A stretch of 64,000 bases of DNA from Roseibium suaedae. GTDB lineage: Bacteria > Pseudomonadota > Alphaproteobacteria > Rhizobiales > Stappiaceae. The stretch covers positions 1-64,000 of the forward strand of contig NZ_FRBW01000006.1 of assembly GCF_900142725.1 (NCBI RefSeq), read 5' to 3'. The translations under genes and the position numbers were made by a program. Below are positions 1 through 10,004 of the stretch, one piece after another; position 1 is the first letter of the stretch; each line of letters begins with the position of its first letter. The notes beneath the pieces were generated by a model that was given only the letters and a program-made list of their open reading frames with translations, made no database searches and was not told the origin of the DNA.

Positions 1-915
1 CGTTCTTGTCGGCAAAGGCAAAGAGCGCGCTGCCGTCAAGGCTGACCACATCCCCGGAGATCAGGCCGGAGAACCCGCTGAAGCTGCCGGTGGCCGAGGT
101 GGTGCCGTCATAGATCTTGTCGTCCGCGCTTGCAGAAACCGTCAGGGTCTTGCGCGTGATCGTGGCGGTGGTCGAAGCGGTCGAGGCAATGGTGTAGTTG
201 CCAGCGTCCGCACCGGTCAGGCCGATGCCGGTGACGTTGACTGCCTTGCCTGCCCCTGCCCCATCGGTGAGGAAGGCGAAGAGTGCGCTGCCATCGAGGC
301 TGACGAGATCGCCCGAGATCAGGCCGGACAGGGAACCAAAGCTGCCGGTGGCCGACGTCGTGCCATCATAGACCTTGTCATTCGCGCTTGCCGAGATCGT
401 CAGGGTTTTGGGCGTGATCGTCGCCGTGGTCGAGGCCGTCGAGGCAATGGTGTAGTTGCCTGCGTCCGCACCGGACAGGCCGATGCCGGTGACGTTGACT
501 GCCTTGCCTGCCCCTGCCCCATCGGTGAGGAAGGCGAAGAGCGCACTGCCATCGAGGCTGACGAGATCGCCCGAGATCAGGCCGGAAAGGGAACCAAAGC
601 TGCCGGTGGCAGAGGTGGTGCCGTCATAGACCTTGTTGTCAGCAATGGCCGAGACCGTCAGGGTCTTTTGCGTGATTGCGGCGGTGGCCGAAGCCGTCGA
701 GGCGATGGTGTAGTTGCCCGCGTCCGTGCCGGACAGGCCGATGCCGGTGACATTGACCGCCTTGCCCGTTCCTGCCCCATCGGTGAGGAAGGCGAAGGCC
801 GAACCGCTGGCAATGCTGACCACATCCCCGGAGATCAGGCCAGAGAAGGCCCCGAAGCTGCCGGTGGTCGAGGTGGTGCCGTCATAGACCTTGTTGTTTG
901 CCGTTGCCGTAACCG
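1..915 (-). repeat. 258-bp tandem coding repeats (YDG/MBG-like domains) in the adhesin
   Basis: A repeated landmark (GTCAGGGT on the + strand or its variant) lies at about 141, 399, 657 and 915, a period of exactly 258 bp or 86 codons. Each unit carries KVYDGTTSATGSF, GLISGD, TDGAG.GKAVNVTGIGL and DAGNYTIAST. Units 141-399 and 399-657 are almost identical in DNA, whereas the unit nearest 915 is more diverged. The array continues past the left edge, so copy number is unknown. Confidence 0.9.
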
Positions 916-3900
916 AAAGGCTCTTCTTGGAAATCGTCAAACTGCCACTGGAGAATGCCAGATCGTAACCAAGCTGGGAGGAATAGAGCCCTGTGAGGGT
1001 CAGGTTGCTGCCAGTATAGGAGCCGGCATTCTTCGAGGACGAGACATAGCGGGCAGTGCCCGAGATGAGCGAATTGTCGTAGGACGCCCCGTAGACAAGG
1101 GTGCCGGTGCTGGAGCTGGACGTGCTGCCATCATAGGTCTTCGTGCCCGTGCCGCCGGTGACTGTGAGGCTGGTCATGAACCCGCGCAGCAAGGGATTTG
1201 TCGAGCCCTCGTAGATGCGCCAGATAGAACCCGTGCCGCCTTCGTCATCAATGTCCCAGCCCGCTCCCGTGAAGGAGGACAGGGTCATCATGCCTTCAGT
1301 ATCGAGCCCGGTGGCTCCGACAGCTGCGCCGGAAACCGATCCGCCTGCGTTTGTCAGGCCCGAGGTTTCGGTGTTCCAGAAGACGTTGCTGAAGGTGGAG
1401 CCAGCGCCGGAATCTGCCAGGCCGACGATGCCGCCCTCGGTGCTGTCGTCCGTGGTGACGGTGCCGGTCGCATAGGCATTGGAGACCGACCCGGATGTCG
1501 TTTCCAATCCGATCAATCCGCCCGCCAGTGTCGAAGCATCGACGTGCCCCGTCGCATAGGAATTGGTGACCGATCCGGAGTTCAAACCGACGAGGCCACC
1601 GGCGTTTCTGCTGCCGATCGTCACGTCACCGGTTGCAAACGACCGGGTAATTGACCCGAAGTTGCCACCGGCAAGACCTCCGGCACTTCCGCCAGACGCA
1701 GTTGTGCCACCTGCAGTGATGTCCCCGGTTGCATAGGCAAGATCTATGGTTCCTCCTGCCATGACCAGGCCGGCGAGGCCGCCAATGAAAGTTACGGCTC
1801 CTGTTCCTGTTACGGTGCCGCTTGACGAAGTCCCACTCATGGCGCCGGCCAAGACACCGGCAATCCCACCGATCGCGGTGTTGGATCCGGTGACATTCGT
1901 GGAAGAGGTCGCATTGGTAATCGTTGACCCGGCCGAAGCCTGACCTGCAAGTCCACCGACATAGCTGGCACCGCTCACGCTGCCACCGGTCAGCACGACA
2001 TCGGAAAAGGCCGATCCGGAAAGGGCATAGCCGGCGAGGGCGCCAACATATTGGTTCCCGGTGATGCTGCTGCCATTCAGGGTCAGATCGGTAATCACCG
2101 CGCCGCTTCCGGCCACACCGACGAGGCCGACATATTGCGTTACCGCGCGGTTGATGGTCAGGCCGCTGATCGTGTGTCCTTCGCCATCAAGACTGCCCGT
2201 GAAGCCTGATCCAACGGAACTCCCGATCGGTGCAAAGCCAGCACCTGAATTCCAGGCAGAGGTTCCCGAGGCATCGATATCATTTGCCAGGACAAAGGAC
2301 AGGGTTCGCATGCTGTCCCCGCCGATGCCCTGAAGGCCATAGGCATCTGCAATCTGATAGGGCGTGCTGCTGCTGCCGTCGCCACCGGTTACCCGCAGGA
2401 AGGTGGCTGTTTCAGCGAGTTGGAAGTTGGTGACGGAGAAGGACGGCAGGGTGCCGGCAATCTGGCTCCAGGTGCCGGAACTCAACCCGAAGGAGCCGAG
2501 ACTGACGGCGGACGCCGTGGTTGCGGTGCCGGAGACTCCGGAAATATAAAGTCCGCCATCCGCGGCCGTGATGCTGCCGCCAAAGGTTGTCGTCCCGCTG
2601 CCCGCATTTGTCACACTGAGAGATGAACTGCCGCTCCAGGCGAACGGCGAATTCAGATCCAGATCTCCATCTCCCTGCAGGCTCACGTTGCTCGTGAGGC
2701 TGAATGTCCCGCCGCTGGTGAGAGAAAGATCCGCACCTGAGTAGAGGGTGGCGATGTCCAGCGCGTAGTTGGACGCAGTACCCAGCACAAGATCATAGCC
2801 GGAAGACGTCTGAATGGTGCTGGCGCTCGTGGTGATGAAATCGAGATCCGTGTCCGAATAGGATCCGAGAGCCGTCGAAAGGTTCGTCTGGGTGGCGGAG
2901 AGGCTCGTCTCCTCCGTGATCAGGTTGAGCTTCGAGCCATAAACGTCGAGGCCCGTGATGCCCGTGCTCGCGACCGTATCTTTCAGTGCCGCGCCGTCGG
3001 TTGCGCCGTCGTTCAGATAGGCGAGCGCACCCGTGGCGTCGATCGAGCCTGCTTCGCTCAGGATGTAATAATAGCCGTTTGCTCCGGACGTTGACGTGCC
3101 AAGCAGACTGCCTGCAGACAGGGCGCTGACATCCACACCGGCAAGAACAGAGCCGGAATTGTCATAGGCAAGGCCGGAGACGGCGACCGGCGTGGACGCG
3201 TATTGCCACTTGAAATAGGGATAGAGTCCTGCACCCGTCCCCCAGATCGCGCTGGAAAAGCCGGTCGGCAAGGTGCCCTGGAGTTGGGCGGTGGTCTGGC
3301 TGGTCCCCCATCCGGAAGTCGTCCCGGAGGTCTGGGTGTCCCAGTAGCTGGTCGTGATGGTGCCCGTGTTATAGGGCGTCAGTCCGCCGTTGGTCCCTGA
3401 ACCGAGGACACGGCCGGTCGCGTAGACGCTTGTGAGCACACTGCGGTTGCCGCCCGCAAAGCCTCCGGCATAGGTCGTGGCACTGACCGACCCTGTTGCA
3501 AAGGAATTGCTGATCGTCCCGTCGTTGACACCAACAAAACCGCCTACACTCGAAGCTGAGGAGATCACATCTCCCGTCGCATAGGAAAGGGAAATCTGAC
3601 CGGCATTTGCCCCGACAAGACCGCCAACGAAATTACCGTTCGCCGACATGTCTGCGCTGGAAAAGCTGCGCGTGATGACGCCGGAAGTATCGACATATCC
3701 GACCAGGGTGCCGCTTTGCGTTCCGCCCGCGACACTGCCGCCAACAAGGCCTATGTCGGAAATGGTTCCGGACAGGAGTTTGATCAAGCCGGTCTGGCTA
3801 TCACCGCTCCGATCGATGGTCAGACCTGTGATGGTGTGGCTCTGGCCATCAAGGCTTCCGGAAAAAGACGCTATCGGATCGAAACCCGAAGCGCTCCAGA

Positions 3901-6900
3901 CATCTCCGTAAAAGCCGTTGACGTTGGCCGTGAAGGCGCTTGTCATGTCGATATTGGTGCCAAGCGTGTAGCTGGCGGTCGTATCCAGGGACATGAGCTG
4001 GAGCTGATGGGCCGTGAAGATCTTGTCCGAATACTCGTTGCGCAACATCGGCCGGGTTTCGCCATCGATCATCACCCAGGTGTTGGTGAAGTCGAACCCG
4101 GAATAGGTCGTCTGGTCGTAGGCATCCTGGTTGAGGATGGAGGTGCCGGCGTAACTTGAGCTCTGGCGAGTGGAGTCCGCATCCCAATAGGCGTTGGTGG
4201 CAGTCACAGCGCCGGCGAAGACCGCACCGCCGACCAGACCACCGACGGCGCTTGTGCCTGTGACCAGGCCGCTGGCATAGACGTTGGTCAGGGTTCCGCC
4301 CTGAAAGGTTCCACCGACAAGGCCGCCCACATAGCTGCTTGTTCCGGTGACCGCACCGGTGGCGTATGAATTTATGATGGTTCCTGCCCGAAGACGTCCG
4401 ACCAGACCGCCAGTCTCGCCAAAGCCCGTGACCGTTACTGCTGAGGACGAATTGGAGATCGTGATCTGATCACTCCAGCCGACAAGGCCGCCAACCTGTC
4501 CGCCAGGTCCGAGCGACGTCACTGTTCCGGTAACATGAACATTGCTGATGCCTTGCCCTGCTTCGATCCGATAGGCCAAGGCACCGGCGCTCCCGCCGCT
4601 TGTCACCGAGACATTGGACAAGGTGAAGTCCCGGAAGGTACCGTTCGTTGAGCTGAACAAGCCGACCGATGTCTCACCCGGACGGTTGATCGTCAGGCCG
4701 TCAACGGTGTTCCCCAATCCCGCCAAGGTTCCGGAAAACCCCCCGATCGTTTCAAATCCCGCGCCAGAATTCCACGTGGCTGTCTCGCTGGCATCGACCG
4801 TTTCCGCCAGGGCGTAAAAGCCACTGCCGGAAATAGTCTGCAGGTCGCTGGCGTCGTGGATCAGCGTATAAGTATTGCCGTCGATGACGAGGGTGGGGGC
4901 TGAACCGGAAAGTGTGATCCGGGCACCTGAACCAAGTGTGTAGTCCGAGCTCCCACCGTAATCCAGAACAAGAAACGCGCTGTCGCCGCTGAGAGACACA
5001 CTCTTGTTGATATTGAGATCGCCTGAGCTTTGCAGGGAATAATAGGCGTTTGTTCCTGTGCCGGTGAGTTCGGTGTCGATGGTCAGATCACCGCTAGAGT
5101 CACCAGAGTCGACAATAAGTTCAACCGAGCCGCCGCTGGAGAACGGACCGGTAACGGTGAGCGCCTGTGAGTTGTAAAACTGGAAAGCGCCGGCAGAGCT
5201 GGAAGCACCGAGAGTGGAGACCGCGTTGCTGCTATTGGTGAGCGTGACATGCCCGCCATTCGCCGTTGTTGCAGTCAGAGTTCCGGCCGTGATCGGTGCA
5301 GTCTGGTTGATATCGCCGGATCCGGCGCTCAGGTTGAGTACACTGCTGGCATTCGAGCCCGTGATCGCCGCATTGATGAAGATGCCGCCCGTGCTTGCAT
5401 CGGCCTGCAGGGTGAGTGTGGTTGCAGCAGTCCAGGACACCGCGGCGGAAACCGTGATGTTGCCCGCCTCCACGCCCGCTCCATTCGTCGTGATGGTGAC
5501 GTTATTGCTGGAAAGATAGCTGTTCAAGGTCGTGTTGTTGAGATTCGCGCCGCTTGCATTCGGAGCTACGACCCAGGGGTTCCCGACAACATTGACAGAA
5601 GCATTGTTGCTCGACGACGTGGAGATGGTCACATTATAGGGGTCGATCAGCCAGGTTCCCGTCGCGCCCTGCTCGGAGAGGGTCGAGATGGAAACATTGT
5701 CCCCAAGCACCAGGTTATGGCCGGAGGTTTCCACCTGTCCGCCCGCTGCCGTGCCCGCGCCTGTCGCCGTAATCGTGCCGTCGAAGATTGTCGTATCGTC
5801 CGACCACACAACGGCTCGGCCGCCCTCGCCGGCGGTGCCGTCAACGCGGATCGTCGCATCTGTGGCGCCCGTAACCGTTTCGGCCGTCGCGACATCTTCT
5901 TCCAGATATTTTGTTGCAGCATTATAGCCGCCCTGGAAATCGCCGCCGACCAGCACAAGGCCGCCTGTTGCCCCTGATGCGTCAAGCAGGGCCCCGTCGG
6001 CGAGCATGATGTCCTTGCCCGTCGTCACAATGGTCCCGCCCGCACCGCTCTCTGCCGAGGCGTCAACCGTGCCGGATATATTGATATCGCCACCGGTTAT
6101 GGTGATGCTGCCGCCTTCGGTGGCGGGCTTGGACCCGGGAACCGGGACGTCGGCTGCGACCGTGCGCGCCTTCAGCTTGCCGGTGACCTGAACCTTGCCG
6201 GTTTCGCCTGCGGTCAGGAAGATGCGGCCGCCCGAGCGGCTGACGCCGGTGGCCTTGACCACGCCGTCCGTGTTGCCGGCAAGCGCATAGACATTGCCGC
6301 CATTGGCGCGGATTTCCGCATTGGCAGCGGCAATCGTGCCGGAATTGACCGCTTCCGTGTCCTCGCCGCCGACCTGCACCGACAGAAGACCGTCCGCATC
6401 CGCGCCGTCCTTCATCAGCACTTCATAGCCTGCCGCAAGACCGGCCGTGCCATTGGGTGCTTCCAGGGTGCCGGAGTTCTCCACCCGGCGTGCGATCAGG
6501 GCAATGTCCCCTTGTGCGGAGCGGATGGTGCCCGCATTGGTCACTCCGGCGCGGCTGGTGCCGGAGAAGGTCATGGCTCCGCCGTCCTGGAAGTCGGCGT
6601 CGGTCAGGTCCTGGGTGGAGGCCACGAAGGAACCGCCGGTCGCAACCATGCCGCCCGTGCCGACCACAACGCCTGCCGGATTGATAAGGAACACGCTGCC
6701 AGTGGCCGTCAGGCTGCCGTCGATCTGGCTGGCCACATTGCCGGTGACCCGGTTGAGCGTCGCGCCGCTGCCATTGTTGAAGTGAACCTGGTTGCCCGCG
6801 CCGATGCCGAAGCCGTTCCAGGTGATGATGCCGCTGGCGGAGGACTGGTGAATGTCCATCCCGGTGCCGGACTGGCTGATGGCACCCGTCCCGGAGATGA

Positions 6901-7102
6901 AGGCGCCACCGGTCGGAAGCGGCTCGCCGGCCCAGGCCGAAACCGGCACCAGGGCGGTCGTGACAGACAGGGTCAGAGCCAGGGAACGGGACAGAGACCG
7001 GGATACGGAATGGGACCTGCAAGCCGGGCCCGGCATGACAGGTGACACATGCGAAACCGTACGGTTACCGGACCTGGCCGGGCGAACCCTCCCGTTCGTC
7101 AT
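1..7102 (-). CDS. Giant filamentous-haemagglutinin-like adhesin, 5' part (partial at left edge)
   Basis: One frame stays open from 7102 to base 1, about 2,367 codons without a stop, so the C-terminus lies outside the window. The start at 7102 has a GGAG Shine-Dalgarno a few bases upstream; an internal ATG at 7036 is the alternative. The long N-terminus ends in a hydrophobic stretch and an AWAG cleavage-like site, as in extended signal peptides of secreted exoproteins. Next comes a haemagglutination-activity domain with ITWNGFGIGAGNQVHF and INPAGVVVG, then long Ser/Thr/Gly beta-helix sequence with several GLUG-like blocks (GGLVG...SYATG), and at the 3' side near-identical YDG/MBG-like repeats. 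Known family role: surface adhesin secreted by a TpsB porin or a similar route. No TpsB gene is visible here; it may lie to the left. Product class is confident, ligand unknown. Confidence 0.88.
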   Translation of the reverse strand, partial: MTNGRVRPARSGNRTVSHVSPVMPGPACRSHSVSRSLSRSLALTLSVTTALVPVSAWAGEPLPTGGAFISGTGAISQSGTGMDIHQSSASGIITWNGFGIGAGNQVHFNNGSGATLNRVTGNVASQIDGSLTATGSVFLINPAGVVVGTGGMVATGGSFVASTQDLTDADFQDGGAMTFSGTSRAGVTNAGTIRSAQGDIALIARRVENSGTLEAPNGTAGLAAGYEVLMKDGADADGLLSVQVGGEDTEAVNSGTIAAANAEIRANGGNVYALAGNTDGVVKATGVSRSGGRIFLTAGETGKVQVTGKLKARTVAADVPVPGSKPATEGGSITITGGDINISGTVDASAESGAGGTIVTTGKDIMLADGALLDASGATGGLVLVGGDFQGGYNAATKYLEEDVATAETVTGATDATIRVDGTAGEGGRAVVWSDDTTIFDGTITATGAGTAAGGQVETSGHNLVLGDNVSISTLSEQGATGTWLIDPYNVTISTSSSNNASVNVVGNPWVVAPNASGANLNNTTLNSYLSSNNVTITTNGAGVEAGNITVSAAVSWTAATTLTLQADASTGGIFINAAITGSNASSVLNLSAGSGDINQTAPITAGTLTATTANGGHVTLTNSSNAVSTLGASSSAGAFQFYNSQALTVTGPFSSGGSVELIVDSGDSSGDLTIDTELTGTGTNAYYSLQSSGDLNINKSVSLSGDSAFLVLDYGGSSDYTLGSGARITLSGSAPTLVIDGNTYTLIHDASDLQTISGSGFYALAETVDASETATWNSGAGFETIGGFSGTLAGLGNTVDGLTINRPGETSVGLFSSTNGTFRDFTLSNVSVTSGGSAGALAYRIEAGQGISNVHVTGTVTSLGPGGQVGGLVGWSDQITISNSSSAVTVTGFGETGGLVGRLRAGTIINSYATGAVTGTSSYVGGLVGGTFQGGTLTNVYASGLVTGTSAVGGLVGGAVFAGAVTATNAYWDADSTRQSSSYAGTSILNQDAYDQTTYSGFDFTNTWVMIDGETRPMLRNEYSDKIFTAHQLQLMSLDTTASYTLGTNIDMTSAFTANVNGFYGDVWSASGFDPIASFSGSLDGQSHTITGLTIDRSGDSQTGLIKLLSGTISDIGLVGGSVAGGTQSGTLVGYVDTSGVITRSFSSADMSANGNFVGGLVGANAGQISLSYATGDVISSASSVGGFVGVNDGTISNSFATGSVSATTYAGGFAGGNRSVLTSVYATGRVLGSGTNGGLTPYNTGTITTSYWDTQTSGTTSGWGTSQTTAQLQGTLPTGFSSAIWGTGAGLYPYFKWQYASTPVAVSGLAYDNSGSVLAGVDVSALSAGSLLGTSTSGANGYYYILSEAGSIDATGALAYLNDGATDGAALKDTVASTGITGLDVYGSKLNLITEETSLSATQTNLSTALGSYSDTDLDFITTSASTIQTSSGYDLVLGTASNYALDIATLYSGADLSLTSGGTFSLTSNVSLQGDGDLDLNSPFAWSGSSSLSVTNAGSGTTTFGGSITAADGGLYISGVSGTATTASAVSLGSFGLSSGTWSQIAGTLPSFSVTNFQLAETATFLRVTGGDGSSSTPYQIADAYGLQGIGGDSMRTLSFVLANDIDASGTSAWNSGAGFAPIGSSVGSGFTGSLDGEGHTISGLTINRAVTQYVGLVGVAGSGAVITDLTLNGSSITGNQYVGALAGYALSGSAFSDVVLTGGSVSGASYVGGLAGQASAGSTITNATSSTNVTGSNTAIGGIAGVLAGAMSGTSSSGTVTGTGAVTFIGGLAGLVMAGGTIDLAYATGDITAGGTTASGGSAGGLAGGNFGSITRSFATGDVTIGSRNAGGLVGLNSGSVTNSYATGHVDASTLAGGLIGLETTSGSVSNAYATGTVTTDDSTEGGIVGLADSGAGSTFSNVFWNTETSGLTNAGGSVSGAAVGATGLDTEGMMTLSSFTGAGWDIDDEGGTGSIWRIYEGSTNPLLRGFMTSLTVTGGTGTKTYDGSTSSSSTGTLVYGASYDNSLISGTARYVSSSKNAGSYTGSNLTLTGLYSSQLGYDLAFSSGSLTISKKSLSVTATANNKVYDGTTSTTGSFGAFSGLISGDVVSIASGSAFAFLTDGAGTGKAVNVTGIGLSGTDAGNYTIASTASATAAITQKTLTVSAIADNKVYDGTTSATGSFGSLSGLISGDLVSLDGSALFAFLTDGAGAGKAVNVTGIGLSGADAGNYTIASTASTTATITPKTLTISASANDKVYDGTTSATGSFGSLSGLISGDLVSLDGSALFAFLTDGAGAGKAVNVTGIGLTGADAGNYTIASTASTTATITRKTLTVSASADDKIYDGTTSATGSFSGFSGLISGDVVSLDGSALFAFADKN

Positions 7103-7353
7103 AATCTGCAATCTCCAAAAAACGTCTCCGGCAGAAAAAGCGCCGGATAATATTCCTTTCAGATAGCTGGTTTTCGTTGCGGAATTCCACCCACCAATTC
7201 TGATAGATTCCTCTGAATTCCATCCATTCCTGACAGATTCTTACAATTCCCGCGGCTTCCATGTCACAGATCCGGGAAAATCGCTGCAAAGCATCTGCGG
7301 AACGCTCGAGACGGCAGCTTGCGGGGCGTGTGGTTCTGGGTCATCAACAAGCC
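7103..7353. promoter_or_regulatory. Divergent spacer between adhesin and histidine kinase genes
   Basis: This AT-richer spacer must hold the adhesin promoter and probably that of the kinase. The adhesin Shine-Dalgarno (GGAG, - strand) lies at its left end. I see short imperfect repeats of GAATTCCA/GGAATTC type around 7180-7260 but no clear -35/-10 pair. Part of it would be coding if the kinase starts at 7261. Confidence 0.4.
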
Positions 7354-8856
7354 ATGCTGGATCTCAAGACACTGCTGATCATGGAATTCTGCACCACGGC
7401 CTTGCAGGCGGTGGCGTGGCTGCTGGCCTGGAGGGCCTGGCGCCAGATCTATGAGCTGAAGGTGGTCGCTGCCGGGTTCCTTGCCATCGCCTTCGGCCTG
7501 CTGTTGCTGATCCAGCGCGGTCCGGACCCGGCGCTCTGGCGCATCCTGACCGACAACACGGTGATCAAGATCGGCGTTGTCCTGCTGGCCGACGGCCTGA
7601 CGCGGTTTCTCGGCCAGCCCCGCTGCCTGCGGTTCGGTGTATTTTGTCTTGTTGCGCATTTCCTCTGTGTCGGCGCCTCCCTGCTGCTTGCGCCCCAGGC
7701 CCTTTCGATCCGCATTCACGCCTCGACGATTTTCACCCTGGCGCTCATGGCGGTGATGATCCGGACCCTCGTGCAGGATCGCAGCCAGCCGGCCTTCCTG
7801 CGCTGGATCACGATCGCGCTGCTGGCCGAATACATGGGCGCCAGCGTGCTGCAGAGCGCGCTCGTCTATCTCTATCCGGCGACCGTCGGCAATGGCCCGA
7901 TTCTGAGCAACATCAATTCCTGGTATTTCTTTCAGGGCCACCTGTTCCTGCTGGGCTTCTTCCTGTGCCTTCTGTTCATGGTCGGCATGCGGCTCTCCAT
8001 GGATCTCAGGGACCGCAATTCCGCACTGGCGCGGGAGATTGCGGAGCGGCGGCGGCTTGAAAGCGAACTGTCGGCCAGTCTGGACGCGGAAAAGGCCGCC
8101 CGGCAGGAACAGCGCCAGCTGATGCATATGGTCAGCCATGAATTCCGCACGCCGCTGGCGGCCATCCGCTACGCCGGCGAAATGCTGGACGTGATGCTGG
8201 AGCGCCCGCAGGAAGCCGTCGCCAAGCGGCTGCGGGCAATTGAAGATGCGGTGTCGCGCATGACAATGCTGATCGACCGGTTCCTGGCGAGCGAACGGCA
8301 GGGCGAAGGGCTGCTGAAGGTCGAGAAGATCGACACGCTGGCCCTCACCGAGCAGGTGCAAAACCACTTCGATCTGGTCGCGCTTGGGTGGCGGCTGCAT
8401 TTCACCCGGGTGGAAAGCCTTGAGGACTACTGGGCCGATGCGGAAATGCTGCGCACGGTGGTGGTCAATCTCGTCGACAATGCGCTGAAATACTCGCCGC
8501 CGGAGACCAAGGTCGACATCGCCCTGTTCGTGCGCAACAATCTCCTGATCATCGAGGTGTCGGACCAGGGCATCGGCGTTCCGGCGGGCGAGCAGAGCCA
8601 CATCGGCCGCCGCTTCTTCCGCGCGTCCAACACGCGGGCGACATCCGGCAGCGGGCTGGGTCTGCACACCTGCCAGCAATTGCTCAACTATCACAATGGC
8701 TCCCTGAGCCTGAGGCCCAGAGGCGGAACCGGAACGGAATCCAGCTCCGAAACGGGCCCGGATGCGGGCATGGGGACGGTCGCAACGGTGCGCCTGCCCC
8801 TGTCCGGTCTGCTTTCCGGCCAATCCTGGCAGCATGTGGAGACTGCAACATCATGA
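7354..8856 (+). CDS. Membrane sensor histidine kinase
   Basis: Autophosphorylating sensor of a two-component system in the inner membrane. The N-terminal ~220 residues hold six or seven hydrophobic segments, followed by a short coiled coil (LAREIAERRRLESEL). The HisKA box is HMVSHEFRTPLAAIRYAG with the phospho-accepting His. The ATPase domain shows the N box VVNLVDNALKYSPP, the G1 box VSDQGIGVP and the G2 box SGSGLGLHTCQQL. I prefer ATG 7354 because the protein then begins at the first membrane segment. The frame is also open from ATG 7261, which would add 31 polar residues; neither has a good ribosome site. It overlaps the response regulator by ATGA, so the two are translationally coupled. 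The divergent adhesin is a plausible target (inference). Confidence 0.88.
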   Translation: MLDLKTLLIMEFCTTALQAVAWLLAWRAWRQIYELKVVAAGFLAIAFGLLLLIQRGPDPALWRILTDNTVIKIGVVLLADGLTRFLGQPRCLRFGVFCLVAHFLCVGASLLLAPQALSIRIHASTIFTLALMAVMIRTLVQDRSQPAFLRWITIALLAEYMGASVLQSALVYLYPATVGNGPILSNINSWYFFQGHLFLLGFFLCLLFMVGMRLSMDLRDRNSALAREIAERRRLESELSASLDAEKAARQEQRQLMHMVSHEFRTPLAAIRYAGEMLDVMLERPQEAVAKRLRAIEDAVSRMTMLIDRFLASERQGEGLLKVEKIDTLALTEQVQNHFDLVALGWRLHFTRVESLEDYWADAEMLRTVVVNLVDNALKYSPPETKVDIALFVRNNLLIIEVSDQGIGVPAGEQSHIGRRFFRASNTRATSGSGLGLHTCQQLLNYHNGSLSLRPRGGTGTESSSETGPDAGMGTVATVRLPLSGLLSGQSWQHVETATS

Positions 8857-9551
8857 GCCGCATCCTGATTGTCGAGGACGAGGATTCCCTGCGGGCCGAC
8901 CTGGTCGACTACATGAGCCTGCATGGCTTCGAGACGAAGGGCGTGGGCTCAGTGCGGGAGATGGAGATGGCCCTCCAGACCATGGAGCCGCCCCATGTGG
9001 TCATTCTCGACATTTCCCTGCCCGACGGTAACGGCTTCCAGCTTGCGCCGAAGATCCGCAGGATGTTCGACTGCGGCATCATCATGCTGACCGCCCATGG
9101 TGACCCGGAAAGCCGGGTCCGGGGCTTCGACAGCGGCGCCGATATCTATCTGGTCAAGCACACCAGCCTGCGGGAAATCCTGGCGGCCATCCAGAGCCTG
9201 CTGCGCCGCCTGTCCGCTCCTGAGGCTGAAAACCTGACGGTGCCCGACTGGATGCTGGATACGGTGGCCTGGAAGCTGATGCCGCCGGAGGGTGGCGCCA
9301 TCAAGCTGACCTCGACCGAACTCGCCTTTCTCACCGCCCTGATCGAAAACTCCGGCGCCCCATGCTCGCGCGAGGAATTGGCCGGGCTGTTGTCGAGCCG
9401 CCAGACCCAGTTCGAAAACCGCCATCTGGATGCGGTTGTCAGCCGTCTGAGGCGCAAGATCCAGGATCACACTGGGGTAGAGCCCCCGATCCGCTCGGTC
9501 TACGGCGTCGGCTATTCCTTCAGCGCCGCCTGCAAGGTCGGGAGCTTGTGA
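8853..9551 (+). CDS. OmpR/PhoB-type response regulator
   Basis: Cytoplasmic DNA-binding partner of the preceding kinase. The N-terminal receiver shows the acidic pair VEDED, the phosphorylatable Asp in VVILDISLPDG, the Thr in IIMLTAHGD and the Lys in YLVKHTS. The C-terminal ~100 residues form a winged-helix domain (LTSTELAFLTALIENSGAPCSREEL ... VVSRLRRKIQ ... IRSVYGVGYSF), as in the OmpR/PhoB family. Length, 232 aa, is normal. The start overlaps the kinase stop. Regulated genes cannot be read from sequence; the divergent adhesin is the nearest candidate. Confidence 0.9.
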   Translation: MSRILIVEDEDSLRADLVDYMSLHGFETKGVGSVREMEMALQTMEPPHVVILDISLPDGNGFQLAPKIRRMFDCGIIMLTAHGDPESRVRGFDSGADIYLVKHTSLREILAAIQSLLRRLSAPEAENLTVPDWMLDTVAWKLMPPEGGAIKLTSTELAFLTALIENSGAPCSREELAGLLSSRQTQFENRHLDAVVSRLRRKIQDHTGVEPPIRSVYGVGYSFSAACKVGSL

Positions 9552-9631
9552 GGCGCGGGAAGCAGCGCATCGGGGACCTGCTGACAAAGACCCAATCACC
9601 CTTGAAGGCCACAAATCGCCAAAAATTGAGT

Positions 9632-9747
9632 GTCATCCCTGCGAAGGCAGGGATCCAGTACACCTCTGAGGGAACTGCCTTTTTCAAGTCGCCACTCTAG
9701 CGCGTACTGGCTCCCGGTCTTGGTGCAGGGCACCAAACCGGGATGAC
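9632..9747. repeat. Palindromic repeat element with GTCATCCC termini
   Basis: A 116-bp element opens with GTCATCCCTGCGAAGGCAGG and closes with CCGGGATGAC. Internal arms ATCCAGTAC (9652-9660) and GTACTGG (9704-9710) are also inverted, so the whole unit can fold on itself. The left arm is the widespread extragenic repeat that reads VIPAKAGIQ when translated. It carries no gene and resembles a MITE or REP-like unit. Confidence 0.7.
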
Positions 9748-9849
9748 GGCCTAAGAGGTTCCGAGCTGGAAAACTGGCTAAACCAGCCTTTCCGCATGAG
9801 AAATCCCCTCCGTCTTCGTCCTGCCGTCAAAGCTATCAAGCTCCAGGTC

Positions 9850-9883
9850 GTCATCCCGGGCGAGCAAAGCGAGACCCGGGACC
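9850..9883. repeat. REP-like palindrome, copy 1 of an inverted pair
   Basis: 34 bp starting GTCATCCCGGGCGAGC, itself palindromic around CCCGGG. Its reverse complement recurs at 10005-10038 with only a few mismatches. Together with the element at 9632-9747 it fills the 515-bp spacer 9552-10066, where I see no coding gene. Confidence 0.75.
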
Positions 9884-10004
9884 CACTCATTCCCAGAGCT
9901 TTTCTTGAAACGGCAACGGCCCGCAGCCCAAAGTATATTTAGAGCCGTTTCGGCAGAACTCCGTCAGCTTCCTTCTACTGCCTGCGTTCCCGATCAGGCG
10001 AGTA

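Noticed and set aside
1..915. CRISPR array
   Set aside because: The period is 258 bp, repeat and spacer are not distinct, and the repeats are in-frame protein domains.
668..7045. Many short plus-strand open frames across the adhesin
   Set aside because: They are antisense to one continuous minus-strand frame with recognisable adhesin domains, and are low-complexity.
7264..8835. Long open frame (523 codons) on the minus strand opposite the histidine kinase
   Set aside because: It mirrors the kinase gene codon by codon, is rich in Arg/Gln/His/Asp without domain motifs, and the opposite frame has full HisKA and ATPase motifs.
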